This document shows, piece after piece, positions 28,761-37,195 of a stretch of 64,000 nt of DNA. The DNA is from an uncultured Dokdonia sp. (GTDB taxonomy: Bacteria; Bacteroidota; Bacteroidia; Flavobacteriales; Flavobacteriaceae): contig NZ_CALEMI010000161.1 in NCBI RefSeq assembly GCF_937910895.1, positions 1 to 64,000 on the forward strand, read 5' to 3'. Positions within the stretch are counted from its first letter, which is position 1. Each line of letters starts with the position of its first letter. Below the pieces are notes generated by a model. The model was given only the letters and a program-made list of their open reading frames with translations, was not told the DNA's origin and ran no database searches. Made by a program: the position numbers and the translations under genes.

Positions 28761-29707
28761 TCAGCTTTTATTAATTCACCTTTAATCGTGATGGGATCAC
28801 TTTGTGGATTAGAAAATAGGTGTATGGTGGTTTCCGCTTTCGCGAAAGCGTCCACATTCAAACTCACATTTTCGATAATACGAAGATTAGATGTTCCTAC
28901 TTCTGAGATATAGATACGATCATTGGTGTCACCTCCTAAAATACCATTCGAAAAATTAAACGTTGCCGTATCTAGATTGCCATCTTCATTACCAAGTGAA
29001 CTTCCTGCAAATAAGATAACTTCTCCTGTCTCAGGATTAATTTGATAGATGCGATGTTCTCCTATTTGAGTTCCATATAAAAAATCTCCTTTTGAAGTAA
29101 AAAATCCTAATACATTGCTTTGAGCAGCACTTGCAGGTAATTGTGCGATTTCTGTGAGCGTATCATTGTCTTCTAATCTAAAAATTTTACGATCATTATA
29201 ATTAGAAATATACGTTTGATCTCCTATAAAAGCAATTCCAGAAGGGCCATTAAGAGGAGCGCCTTGAATGAGGATTTCAGTTTCATTGGTGTCAGGATCT
29301 AAGCTATTCAGGCTACTCTGATTGTACGAAACCCATAGCAGTTGATCCTCTTGGGCATCGTATTTTATCCCAATTGGATTAGTAAGACCTGTGATTGTAT
29401 CTAATACATCCCCATTAGTGTTGTAAATATGAATGGTGCCACCGCCAGCTTCACAGATATAAATCCGATCATCGTCGATAACTCCGATTCCGTTGGGATT
29501 TGTAAAACCCGTAGCAAAGGTGGTGACATTGCTAGTGGCAAGCGCATAGATAAATACATCATTTTCTTGAAAATTGGAGACATAAATATCTCCGTTTGAA
29601 GTAATACCCATCCCATCACAAAAGGAGCCTTCGGTCACCGTTGTGACCGTTTGTGTATGCATTAGTATAGAGAATAATAGCATATAAAGCGTCGTAATTG
29701 TTTTCAT
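28682..29707 (-). CDS. secreted NHL/SMP-30-type beta-propeller protein with a frameshifted C-terminus
   Basis: A 341-residue protein with a signal peptide (LLFSILMHTQ). Repeated blades such as SNGDIYVSNF, DDRIYICEAGGGTIHIYN, IAFIGDQTYISNYN and NDRIYISEVG fit an NHL/SMP-30-like propeller, about residues 20-280. A typical T9SS tail begins (TIHLFSNPQSDPITIKGEL), then the frame runs into unrelated residues. In another frame the tail continues as IRIYVSSGQLAKTTEG, then, past an internal TAA, KVYLIKI up to about 28627. The sorting signal is thus broken. An in-frame dispersed palindrome (28835-28850) reads AFAKA just before the tail. Confidence 0.8.
   Translation of the reverse strand: MKTITTLYMLLFSILMHTQTVTTVTEGSFCDGMGITSNGDIYVSNFQENDVFIYALATSNVTTFATGFTNPNGIGVIDDDRIYICEAGGGTIHIYNTNGDVLDTITGLTNPIGIKYDAQEDQLLWVSYNQSSLNSLDPDTNETEILIQGAPLNGPSGIAFIGDQTYISNYNDRKIFRLEDNDTLTEIAQLPASAAQSNVLGFFTSKGDFLYGTQIGEHRIYQINPETGEVILFAGSSLGNEDGNLDTATFNFSNGILGGDTNDRIYISEVGTSNLRIIENVSLNVDAFAKAETTIHLFSNPQSDPITIKGELIKAETIHTYICIFWTIGKNDRRYYPSRFF
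28835..28850. repeat. dispersed palindrome inside the propeller gene
   Basis: CGCTTTCGCGAAAGCG is read AFAKA on the minus strand, at the junction between the propeller and its sorting tail. Confidence 0.85.
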
Positions 29708-29789
29708 AAACTGTTCGGTTTTTAAATCCAGATTACGTGATAGAACTTCACGATGAGGCTTAAAGAAGTGATAAAATATGATGCTTTCT

Positions 29790-29822
29790 GAGTTTTAGCA
29801 TAGCACTGCTATGGTTAAACTC
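29790..29822 (-). terminator. hairpin downstream of the AraC-type regulator gene
   Basis: GAGTTTTAGCATAGCA and TGCTATGGTTAAACTC form a 16-base imperfect stem around one base. It lies 150 bases after the regulator stop on the same strand. The flanks have short A-runs, so it may terminate transcription, but it could also be a small intergenic repeat. Confidence 0.45.
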
Positions 29823-29975
29823 AAAAACGTACTATAATGGTATATTTTGAAGCATCTTCAAGACGGAATAGATTTTCTAATGCGTGATCTGGGTTATATT
29901 GATGAAGTCCAAATTAAAAACCAATCATTTTATCCTACGACAGTATGGGTGCACGAGTACAAGTCTAACCCTATA

Positions 29976-31115
29976 TTATGCTACTTTTCGGCTTTTTATA
30001 TATTCACTAGGGGTCTGTGAAGTCACATTTTTAAAGGCTTTATTAAAGGTTGACTTTGAGTTAAAGCCAGCGTCAAAAGCAATGGCTAATAAGGTCTGTT
30101 TGAGATGTAATTCCCGATCAATACTTTCTAATACATCCTGTACACGATGCGTATTGATGTAATCATAAAAGGATTTTTGATAAATCTGATTCAATAACCA
30201 AGATAGATTATTGGGAGACGTGTTTAATTTTTCGGCCAGTGTTTTAAGAGAAAGATCGGATGTTTTATAAATCGCTTCCTCTTGAATAAAGAATTTTAAT
30301 CGTTTTTGTAGTTGTTGTATTTCGTCTGGTTTCAAACGTGCTTTTTCATCTTTGTTTTTAGGTTGTAGCAGCATTCTAAAAATTTCTGGCTGACGTAAAC
30401 TATAATAACCAACAATATAAATAAACAACGGAATAGAGACCCACATCACCGCATAATTGAGGACTGTGCTTATACTTGATAGTTTAAAAACCATCCCTAG
30501 GAAACTAGCTAACCACAATACCGTAAACAAAGCTACGGCTCCTAGTACCCATCCAACATAACGTCGTATCACAAGCACATAAGACACTTGATGCTCCATC
30601 ACTTTTTTGTGTTTCTTAAAGAGTTGAAAAGAAGCGATTGTATAACAGAGAAAACTTAGAAGGCCTCCCATTTCTGCAAAGAACCAAAAATAGGATACGA
30701 AGCGTATTTCCTTAAGAAAAGCCATTATTTCTTCTGACGCTACGTATATCCCTAACGTAATAATGATGTGTATAATAGCTGGTAAGTAGTGCCAAAAAGA
30801 AAGCTTGAATGTTGGTTTTTCCTTAAAAATAAGACGTCGTATATAGCAATAGATCAAAGGACCAAAAAGAAAAATAGTCACGTCTACCAGACCCGCTACA
30901 TAATACACCCAAGGTGCTTGTATCCTAAAAGCCACGACACGTCCAAAAAGCATGATCACCGCAATACTTATAGCTATAGATAATACATCATTGGCTGCTT
31001 TATTGCGATTGTCTATAAAGCGTAAAGTGATGGCCAGAAAAATTCCCTGACTCACCCCTAAAAATAAAACAACATCTAGCAGTGTAAATGACATGTTTAC
31101 GTAAGTTTCATTCAT
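29976..31115 (-). CDS. AraC-type transcriptional regulator with N-terminal membrane domain
   Basis: A protein of about 379 residues. The ATG at 31115 (MNETYVNMSF) is chosen over an in-frame TTG at 31151. Six or seven hydrophobic helices fill roughly the first 240 residues (FLGVSQGIFLAITL, YVAGLVDVTIFLFGPLIY and others). The C-terminal 110 residues hold two HTH units: TLAEKLNTSPNNLSWLLNQ and LLAIAFDAGFNSKSTFNKAF, ending TPSEYIKSRK. It likely senses a signal at the membrane and activates transcription; the target is not indicated. Confidence 0.88.
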   Translation of the reverse strand: MNETYVNMSFTLLDVVLFLGVSQGIFLAITLRFIDNRNKAANDVLSIAISIAVIMLFGRVVAFRIQAPWVYYVAGLVDVTIFLFGPLIYCYIRRLIFKEKPTFKLSFWHYLPAIIHIIITLGIYVASEEIMAFLKEIRFVSYFWFFAEMGGLLSFLCYTIASFQLFKKHKKVMEHQVSYVLVIRRYVGWVLGAVALFTVLWLASFLGMVFKLSSISTVLNYAVMWVSIPLFIYIVGYYSLRQPEIFRMLLQPKNKDEKARLKPDEIQQLQKRLKFFIQEEAIYKTSDLSLKTLAEKLNTSPNNLSWLLNQIYQKSFYDYINTHRVQDVLESIDRELHLKQTLLAIAFDAGFNSKSTFNKAFKNVTSQTPSEYIKSRKVA

Positions 31116-31293
31116 ATATTTTCTGGAATTGGAAAGTAATCCCTTTGACAATATCTAGCTTAAATCACTAATAGTAAAGCACTTTAGCATTTAAATTTAG
31201 AAATATAAGAAATCAAAGTTTGCGGGTCTTTATTTGGGACAACTTATGAGTCTATGTGGGTACGATGATACGATATATCCCTGTGTATTCTTA

Positions 31294-31315
31294 ATACGCT
31301 TTCGCGAAAGCGTAT
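31294..31315. repeat. dispersed palindrome, 22-bp perfect copy
   Basis: ATACGC and GCGTAT flank TTTCGCGAAA. It is intergenic, 11 bases beyond the YraN stop. Confidence 0.9.
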
Positions 31316-31326
31316 ATGTAAAAAAT

Positions 31327-31686
31327 CTAAAAATGATAAAAAGCATCTTCAAAATGAGTGAGTTCCTCTTGTTTCTCATTTTTAAGAATGGCAATAATAT
31401 CAAAGCGAACCTCAACGTCAAGATCATTGGAGACCACATATTCATCGGTTACTTTTACAATGTTTTTAATTTTAGCAGGAGTTACGAATGTTTGAGGGTC
31501 TCCAAAAAACTCGGAGTTTCTCGTTTTCACCTCCACCACCACAAGCGTTCCTTTTTCTTTTTGACAAACAATATCGATCTCTGCTTTATTGTAAAACCAG
31601 TTACGATCCAAAATGGTATACCCTTGTTTGATTAAATACAAGGTGGCGTATTCTTCACCCCATTCTCCTAGTTCGTTGTGTGTCAT
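31327..31686 (-). CDS. YraN family protein (UPF0102), predicted endonuclease fold
   Basis: A 119-residue protein with the family pattern: LGEWGEEYATLYLIKQGY at the start, NWFYNKAEIDIV holding the catalytic-type E-x-D pair, LVVVEVKTRN with the E-x-K, and VRFDIIAI later. Together these form the PD-(D/E)xK nuclease-like core. The cellular role of YraN is not firmly settled; DNA repair or Holliday-junction processing has been suggested from structure. It lies downstream of the S66 peptidase and lipoprotein genes on the same strand, with about 100 bases between. Confidence 0.92.
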   Translation of the reverse strand: MTHNELGEWGEEYATLYLIKQGYTILDRNWFYNKAEIDIVCQKEKGTLVVVEVKTRNSEFFGDPQTFVTPAKIKNIVKVTDEYVVSNDLDVEVRFDIIAILKNEKQEELTHFEDAFYHF

Positions 31687-31701
31687 TTGAACTTCATTTT
31701 C

Positions 31702-31721
31702 ATTTCCGCGAAGGCGGGAAT
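31702..31721. repeat. short copy of the ATTCCCGC/GCGGGAAT repeat
   Basis: ATTTCCGCGAAGGCGGGAAT differs by one base from the copy at 6230-6249. It lies just upstream of the YraN start codon. Confidence 0.75.
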
Positions 31722-31791
31722 CTTATAGTTATTATTCCTTTTCTATCTCGGGTTGATCTTTCACCTTAAACATAAAATATCGGGTCTTTCA

Positions 31792-32679
31792 TTAGTATTG
31801 AGTATTGTAATACGCTCTTCGCAAAGAATCTACTTTCTTTTTTAGTTTCCATGGAGGTAATCCTACAGAAATTCGTCTCTCGTCTAAATTTTTAAAATTT
31901 TTAATGCGACTACTATCTACATTGTCATAAATACCATAGTCAAAAACACCCCTTGGTCGTTGCTGACTATCGAGCATTGTTCCTAAAATGTCTGCGGGAG
32001 CTTCTCCATTACGTATCATGGCATGAAGAATAGGTTTAAAATAGGTCGTATCATCAAAATGAAAAAATAATGTTCTTAATCCAACTCGCTCTCCCATTTG
32101 TATATTGTCTTTCCCTAAAATCTTAGTAGAGGGATATCCATACGCTTTAAAAATCTCTTTGATACGAAGTTGATGAATGCTATCTATTCTTTTCATTTCG
32201 ACATAATCCACAGGCTTTTGTCGCACTACTTGATCTAAGTTGTTCATGGCAATCACTTCTTCTCGTAGTTCTTTATCAATCCCTTCTTTAAATTCAGTAG
32301 CAAATCGAGCTGCATTTCTTTCTAGGTATCGCCATTCTTCATACTCGTGAAGAATGTTAAACACATCATTATTTACAAAGGAGTTAAAAGACATTCCTTC
32401 TTTCAGCATACGTTCTATATATGGAAATGCTGCTTGTGGCTTCCCTACTTTAATACTTAGTTTAGCCATCATTTCGGGTTCTCGAGTGATAGACTGATTT
32501 AAAAGTCCGCAGCGAGATTCGACTTCTTTTAATAGATCGTAGGCTTTCTGATAGTCTTTTTCCCAATAAGCAAGTTCAGCTTTATATACATCTTGATAAT
32601 AGGATTCTATATAGTCACAAGGTTCTTTTTCTTGACAAGAGACGCAAAATAATAAACAAAGTAGCAAAATTCTATACAT
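31792..32679 (-). CDS. hypothetical lipoprotein
   Basis: A 295-residue lipoprotein: hydrophobic start then CVSC with the acylated cysteine at residue 15. The first half is helical with a TPR-like look (AYWEKDYQKAYDLLKEVES), and the second half contains conserved-looking polar segments (GERVGLRTLFFHF, RPRGVFDYGIYDNVDS). No named family was recognised. Its start overlaps the end of the S66 peptidase gene by 8 bases, which suggests a shared role in the envelope or peptidoglycan recycling. Confidence 0.8.
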   Translation of the reverse strand: MYRILLLCLLFCVSCQEKEPCDYIESYYQDVYKAELAYWEKDYQKAYDLLKEVESRCGLLNQSITREPEMMAKLSIKVGKPQAAFPYIERMLKEGMSFNSFVNNDVFNILHEYEEWRYLERNAARFATEFKEGIDKELREEVIAMNNLDQVVRQKPVDYVEMKRIDSIHQLRIKEIFKAYGYPSTKILGKDNIQMGERVGLRTLFFHFDDTTYFKPILHAMIRNGEAPADILGTMLDSQQRPRGVFDYGIYDNVDSSRIKNFKNLDERRISVGLPPWKLKKKVDSLRRAYYNTQY

Positions 32680-33571
32680 AGGTAAGGATTGTTTGTTTAT
32701 TTGTCACTTCTAGCGTTACTTCTGCTCCCATAATCATCGCACGATTATCATCTACGTGACCCGCTGGAAAATCAAAAGCAACGGGATAGGTACATTCGCC
32801 TATCGCATCCATTACAATTTCTTGTGCGGTCTTCCCAAAAGGAATCCGATTGTCATGCATTTTGGTCATCCCCCCTACGATAAGTCCAGCAAGGTGATCT
32901 AGCATTTTATTGCGTTTCAGGTTCATAACCATTCGGTCTATATGATAAAGGTATTCATCTAGATCTTCTATAAAAAGTACTTTCCCTTCGGTATCTAGTT
33001 CAGAATTGCTTCCGCACATAGAATAGAGCATGGATAGATTCCCACCTACAAGCTGACCTTTGGCTGTGCCTAGTCTATTTAGAGGGTGAGAAGTCTCGTA
33101 GGTAATATCAGGTTGTTCGCCAAAAAGGGATTTTTTTAAGGACGCTTTCGCGAAAGCGGTATTCTCCTTCACACTCACAGGCATCGTTCCATGAATGGTT
33201 TTGAAACCAATCTTATGCAAATGGTTGTGAAACACGGTCACATCCGAATAGCCAACAATCCACTTCGGGTATTTTACAAATTTGTAAAAGTCGATTTGGT
33301 CAATAATACGCACTGAACCATAACCGCCTCGGGCACACCATATCGCTTTAATCTCAGGATTATCTAGCATTTCTTGAAAATCACGAGCGCGCTCAATATC
33401 TGTCCCTGCATATTGGTTGTCTGAAGCACCAATGGTTTTTCCAATCACAGGAACGAGTCCCCAACTTTTAATAAGTTGAATCCCATCTTCAAGTTCTTCT
33501 AACGAAATTTGACGAGCCGTTGCAACAAGCGCTACACGGTCTCCTTTTTTAAGAAATGGTGGTGTTATCAA
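32672..33571 (-). CDS. S66 family LD-carboxypeptidase
   Basis: A 299-residue enzyme of the LdcA/MccF family. The nucleophile is S109 in the VGYSDVT elbow, and the glutamate (FIEDLDEYLYHIDRM) and histidine (PAGHVDDNRAMIMG) of the Ser-Glu-His triad follow. IWCARGGYGSVRI before the elbow is conserved. Such enzymes cut the L,D bond of muropeptide tetrapeptides during recycling. The dispersed palindrome at 33143-33158 reads AFAKA in the linker between the two domains. Confidence 0.92.
   Translation of the reverse strand: MITPPFLKKGDRVALVATARQISLEELEDGIQLIKSWGLVPVIGKTIGASDNQYAGTDIERARDFQEMLDNPEIKAIWCARGGYGSVRIIDQIDFYKFVKYPKWIVGYSDVTVFHNHLHKIGFKTIHGTMPVSVKENTAFAKASLKKSLFGEQPDITYETSHPLNRLGTAKGQLVGGNLSMLYSMCGSNSELDTEGKVLFIEDLDEYLYHIDRMVMNLKRNKMLDHLAGLIVGGMTKMHDNRIPFGKTAQEIVMDAIGECTYPVAFDFPAGHVDDNRAMIMGAEVTLEVTNKQTILTYV
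33143..33158. repeat. dispersed palindrome inside the S66 peptidase gene
   Basis: CGCTTTCGCGAAAGCG encodes TAFAKAS on the minus strand, in the inter-domain linker helix. Confidence 0.85.
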
Positions 33572-33624
33572 TGGAAGTATCGTTTAGACGTACAAGTTAC
33601 TATATTTCTCAGAATCAAAATAAC

Positions 33625-33664
33625 CAAAAATCGTTAGTACTCATAGATGAGTACCAACGATTTG
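33625..33664 (-). terminator. intrinsic terminator after the secreted-protein pair
   Basis: On the minus strand AAATCGTTGGTACTCA pairs with TGAGTACTAACGATTT around TCTA, with one mismatch, followed by TTTGG. It lies about 47 bases after the 183-residue protein's stop. Confidence 0.8.
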
Positions 33665-33710
33665 GAAAAGGGACAACACATTGACCTACTAATTTCTTGC
33701 CGTTACTTTT

Positions 33711-34262
33711 TTAAATCCAAATAATAACTTGAGCTTTCTCAATAGTACCTGCGGCACCTACTGGATTTGCTTGTAATACTACAGTATACTTTCCTTTTTC
33801 TAACTTTCCTGGATATTCTTTTTTAAGCGGATTGCCTTGTGCATAGGTCAATAGATGAATGATATCAAAGGCTTCGACAGGTTCTAACATTTCTCCTGGA
33901 AAGAAAGGCATCGGTGCTCTTTTGATAGTTCCTATAAGCTTGCCTTCTTTATAGAGTTGTGTTTCAAATTCAAAAAGTACGACTCCTCTTCCTTGATCAT
34001 CTTTGCGTAAATCTTTCCCGTCAAAAGAAAAGATGATAGGAAAATTACCTGTTTTGAACTTTTTAAATAATTCTACAACATTTCCTGCTTCCAACTCTGT
34101 TGTGATAGTACTTTTTCCGTCTATCTGAATTTTACCTTCCACCTGTGACGCTTCGATTGTGTTTAAAACAGCCGTAGTCATTATTGTTTTGGATGGTGTT
34201 GCAGCCATCCATGTTATAAAGATGATGGATGCCATGATTCCTGTTGTTATGTATGTTTTCAT
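33711..34262 (-). CDS. hypothetical secreted protein
   Basis: A 183-residue protein with an N-terminal signal (IMASIIFITWMAATPS). The mature part is beta-rich, with a central MPFFPGEMLEPVEAFD segment and a final KGKYTVVLQANPVGAAGTIEKA stretch, as in extracellular beta-sandwich proteins. No family was recognised. It lies 16 bases downstream of the next secreted-protein gene and shares its terminator, so the two form an operon. Confidence 0.75.
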   Translation of the reverse strand: MKTYITTGIMASIIFITWMAATPSKTIMTTAVLNTIEASQVEGKIQIDGKSTITTELEAGNVVELFKKFKTGNFPIIFSFDGKDLRKDDQGRGVVLFEFETQLYKEGKLIGTIKRAPMPFFPGEMLEPVEAFDIIHLLTYAQGNPLKKEYPGKLEKGKYTVVLQANPVGAAGTIEKAQVIIWI

Positions 34263-34278
34263 GATATATATATTAATA

Positions 34279-35415
34279 TTAAAGTGGTTTTAGAGCTACT
34301 GTATAGAAGTATCCCCATTTTTGTTTTTCATTAAAGTTTACAAATCCATAACCACGCACATTTCTAGAATTATTGCTAGGGTATTCTTTAAGCCAAAACG
34401 TATGTGTAGAGTTTGCTAAACGTTTACGCCCGTCGGGACCATTTGCATAACTTGAAAGTGGCTTATCGCCTGTAAGAAATCGAGTAATTTCTTGTAAATC
34501 AACAGTGTCTGCTTGATAGGTGTCTAAGGCATTATTCACCCTTCGATATTCATTATATTGAAATTGTAGACTAAGATCTTCTGCTTCTACAAGTTTATTC
34601 TTATAAATGAGTACAGGGAATTCAATTTCTGTATTTGCATAGTCTTTAGATTGTCCTTCACTCAATACAATATTTTGTGTACTGTGTAATAAATAAGTAT
34701 CTATCTTATTGATAGGACTGTCAAAGATTTTAGCAAAAATGTTTACTTTGCCTTTTTCTGCACCTCCTACACCATTAGATTTATATAGTTTTAAGGTTTG
34801 TAGTTTGACCACAATCTTAGCGTACCTAGATTTTTTAGAGCCATTCCAACTACCCCAATCTCTTTCTTCAAATTTTCCTGTAAAGGAATATCCATTGAAT
34901 TTCATTTGAAACGGTTTGAAGTTTCCGTTACCTTCATTAGAATAGGTGCCTCTTAAAATTTTTGTGGTAGGATTGTATTTCCCATAAATAAATCCATTTG
35001 CACCATAAGTTCCTGCCATCATGTTATGCTTATTTTGTATAAATTGTATATTTCCATAAGTGGTTTCCCATATACCTTCATACTTTTCAAAAGAAGTAGT
35101 TCTTACGGCTTCTCCAGACCAATTCTCAATTAACGGATCTCCTTTCCAAGCCCACTTACCCGTAATTTTACTTCCGTTTTTTGTCCACTTAAAATCTCCT
35201 AATTTATTGTTATTAAAAAAAATCCCTTCCACTGTATTCCCAGTAATAGTATGAACTAATACATGTCCCTTATCTGCATAGGTTCCTACAATTAAATTTC
35301 CTTTTTGAACAAGCTTAACCTCTCCAAAGTTTGTGTTATAAGTACCTCCCCATTCTGTCGCATTTGCTGTCGCGAAAAGGAATAAAAAAGTGAGTATTTT
35401 GAATAGTGCCTTCAT
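34279..35415 (-). CDS. hypothetical secreted protein with two internal repeats
   Basis: A 378-residue protein with a signal peptide (FLFLFATANA). Its first half has two similar units: GTYNTNFGEVKLVQKGNLI with GTYADKGHV (about residues 24-100), and GIWETTYGNIQFIQ with GTYGANGFIYG (about residues 112-195). Both look like the GxW/GxY-rich beta-barrel repeats of lipocalin-type or agglutinin-type proteins. The second half is different and may bind a ligand. The gene is divergent from DUF1800. Confidence 0.75.
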   Translation of the reverse strand: MKALFKILTFLFLFATANATEWGGTYNTNFGEVKLVQKGNLIVGTYADKGHVLVHTITGNTVEGIFFNNNKLGDFKWTKNGSKITGKWAWKGDPLIENWSGEAVRTTSFEKYEGIWETTYGNIQFIQNKHNMMAGTYGANGFIYGKYNPTTKILRGTYSNEGNGNFKPFQMKFNGYSFTGKFEERDWGSWNGSKKSRYAKIVVKLQTLKLYKSNGVGGAEKGKVNIFAKIFDSPINKIDTYLLHSTQNIVLSEGQSKDYANTEIEFPVLIYKNKLVEAEDLSLQFQYNEYRRVNNALDTYQADTVDLQEITRFLTGDKPLSSYANGPDGRKRLANSTHTFWLKEYPSNNSRNVRGYGFVNFNEKQKWGYFYTVALKPL

Positions 35416-35723
35416 TGTTATTTATTTTTAAAATTATTCTTATTTGAATCCACTCTTAATGAGAAATTTTTAAAAAGGTTAACACGAGATGTAAAAAACA
35501 ATATTAGAAGTCTTGATTCTTTATGAGAAAAATTGATGGGTACTAAAAATCCAAAAAGGAACTCTATACCGTATATTAATGAAGTAGGTGTAACCATAGT
35601 ATGGTTTTATGCGTCCTAGTATACGAAACAATTAAACTTTTTCGTTTTTGAACTGTCAAAGGTTAATAAATTGTTTGTTTATAATGATTTACCTACTTTT
35701 AATGTAACCAAACCCTACTGCCT
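35416..35723. other. 308-base divergent intergenic region
   Basis: No gene or repeat was found. A near-consensus pair TTTG (35674-35677) and TACTTTTA (35694-35701) could be the promoter of the DUF1800 gene. Confidence 0.5.
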
Positions 35724-37187
35724 ATGGAAATTCTTACTTCTTGTAACCTCGCTTCCATTTCTCCTTACGTCCCAGATACTGATAATCCTTGGGATATTCC
35801 TAAAGTGAAACACGTCTATAGACGTTTACATTATGGAGCGACAGATGCCACATTAAATATTGGGATTTTAGGAAGTCCAAGCGAACTCATTGACACGCTC
35901 ATTCAAGAAGCAATCACTACGCCTACGCCTCCACAACCCGAATGGGGATTTTGGAATATTAATAACTATACGGATTATAATGAGCAAAATAATGCTCAGA
36001 TTAATGAATGGTACAGTCAAACCTCACTTGAGTTTATTAATGGGAATCTAAAAAATCGACTAGCATTTTTCTGGTTTAATCATTTTGTCACACAAATAGA
36101 AACCTATTTTTATGCTCCCTATTTATATCAATATTGGGATTTAATGCATACATACGCATTAGGGAATTTTAAAGATTTTGTGAGTGCTGTAGGCACCTCA
36201 TCTGCTATGTTACTCTTTTTAAATGGGTTTGAAAACACCAATAATAGTCCTAACGAAAACTATGCTCGCGAACTCTATGAGCTTTTTACATTAGGTCTTA
36301 ATAACGGATATACCCAAACCGATATCGAAGAAACTTCCAGAGCATTAACAGGTTATAATCATTTTGGTGACGGTGTTACTGGAAACCCTATCACTTTTGA
36401 TGATTCCACCTTTGACAATTCTAATAAAATTATTTTTGAGCAAGAAGGTCCTTGGGGGTATGATGATGTGATTAACATTCTTTTTGAGCAAAAAGCTGAT
36501 GTAATTGCGCCTTTTATATGTGAAAAGCTATACAATTATTTTGTAAGCCCCGATACCAATCAAGAGATTGTCAATGCAATGGCAGCTACCTTTCTTGCTA
36601 ATGATTTTGAAATAGCACCTGTACTAGAGCAGTTATTTAAAAGCGAACACTTTTTTGATCTTGATGCCTCTGGACTTATCATCAAAAGTCCGTATGATCT
36701 TACGACAACCTTTATAAGAGAAACGGGTTTTGAATATGATAATACAGACAATCAGTTTACTAATTTTATCATTTATCTCAATGAGATTACAGGACAAAAT
36801 ATTTTTCAACCCGTGGATGTCGCGGGATGGCAACGCAATCGGGACTGGATCAATAGTAGCACATTGGCTGGACGATGGGAAGGCGTAAAGATTCTTCTGT
36901 ACAATCATTGGAATTTTAGTGAGGAACAATTTCGAAATTTTGCTATTAACCTCTCTGGTGATAGTAATGATCCTGCATTTATTACCCGATCCATTATTGA
37001 CTTTTTAATGTCTAGGCCTTTGCATACAGAAACAGATTATGATATTGCCACTTCAGTCTTTAGATGGGAGATCCCTGATAATTATTATGATGACGGCCTT
37101 TGGAATCTTGGGTGGGAATCTGCCCCATACCAGGTACTTCTGCTCTTATTCCATATCCTTAGAATGCCTGAATTTCAACTTAAATAG
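35724..37187 (+). CDS. DUF1800 domain-containing protein
   Basis: A 487-residue protein. HVYRRLHYGATDATLN near residue 30 is the signature of the start of DUF1800, and FWFNHFVT, ENYARELYELFTLG, SRALTGYN and PVDVAGWQRNRDWINS follow in family order. Function is unknown; the family usually occurs next to DUF1501 proteins, as here (8 bases apart), in Bacteroidota and Planctomycetota. No clear signal peptide was seen at this start. Confidence 0.92.
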   Translation: MEILTSCNLASISPYVPDTDNPWDIPKVKHVYRRLHYGATDATLNIGILGSPSELIDTLIQEAITTPTPPQPEWGFWNINNYTDYNEQNNAQINEWYSQTSLEFINGNLKNRLAFFWFNHFVTQIETYFYAPYLYQYWDLMHTYALGNFKDFVSAVGTSSAMLLFLNGFENTNNSPNENYARELYELFTLGLNNGYTQTDIEETSRALTGYNHFGDGVTGNPITFDDSTFDNSNKIIFEQEGPWGYDDVINILFEQKADVIAPFICEKLYNYFVSPDTNQEIVNAMAATFLANDFEIAPVLEQLFKSEHFFDLDASGLIIKSPYDLTTTFIRETGFEYDNTDNQFTNFIIYLNEITGQNIFQPVDVAGWQRNRDWINSSTLAGRWEGVKILLYNHWNFSEEQFRNFAINLSGDSNDPAFITRSIIDFLMSRPLHTETDYDIATSVFRWEIPDNYYDDGLWNLGWESAPYQVLLLLFHILRMPEFQLK

Positions 37188-37195
37188 CCTGTATT

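Noticed and set aside
31116-31151. Upstream TTG start for the AraC-type regulator
   Set aside because: An ATG at 31115 is available and leads directly into the membrane domain.
31234-31635. 133-codon open frame on the plus strand
   Set aside because: Antisense to yraN, whose product has clear family motifs; the frame is a shadow.
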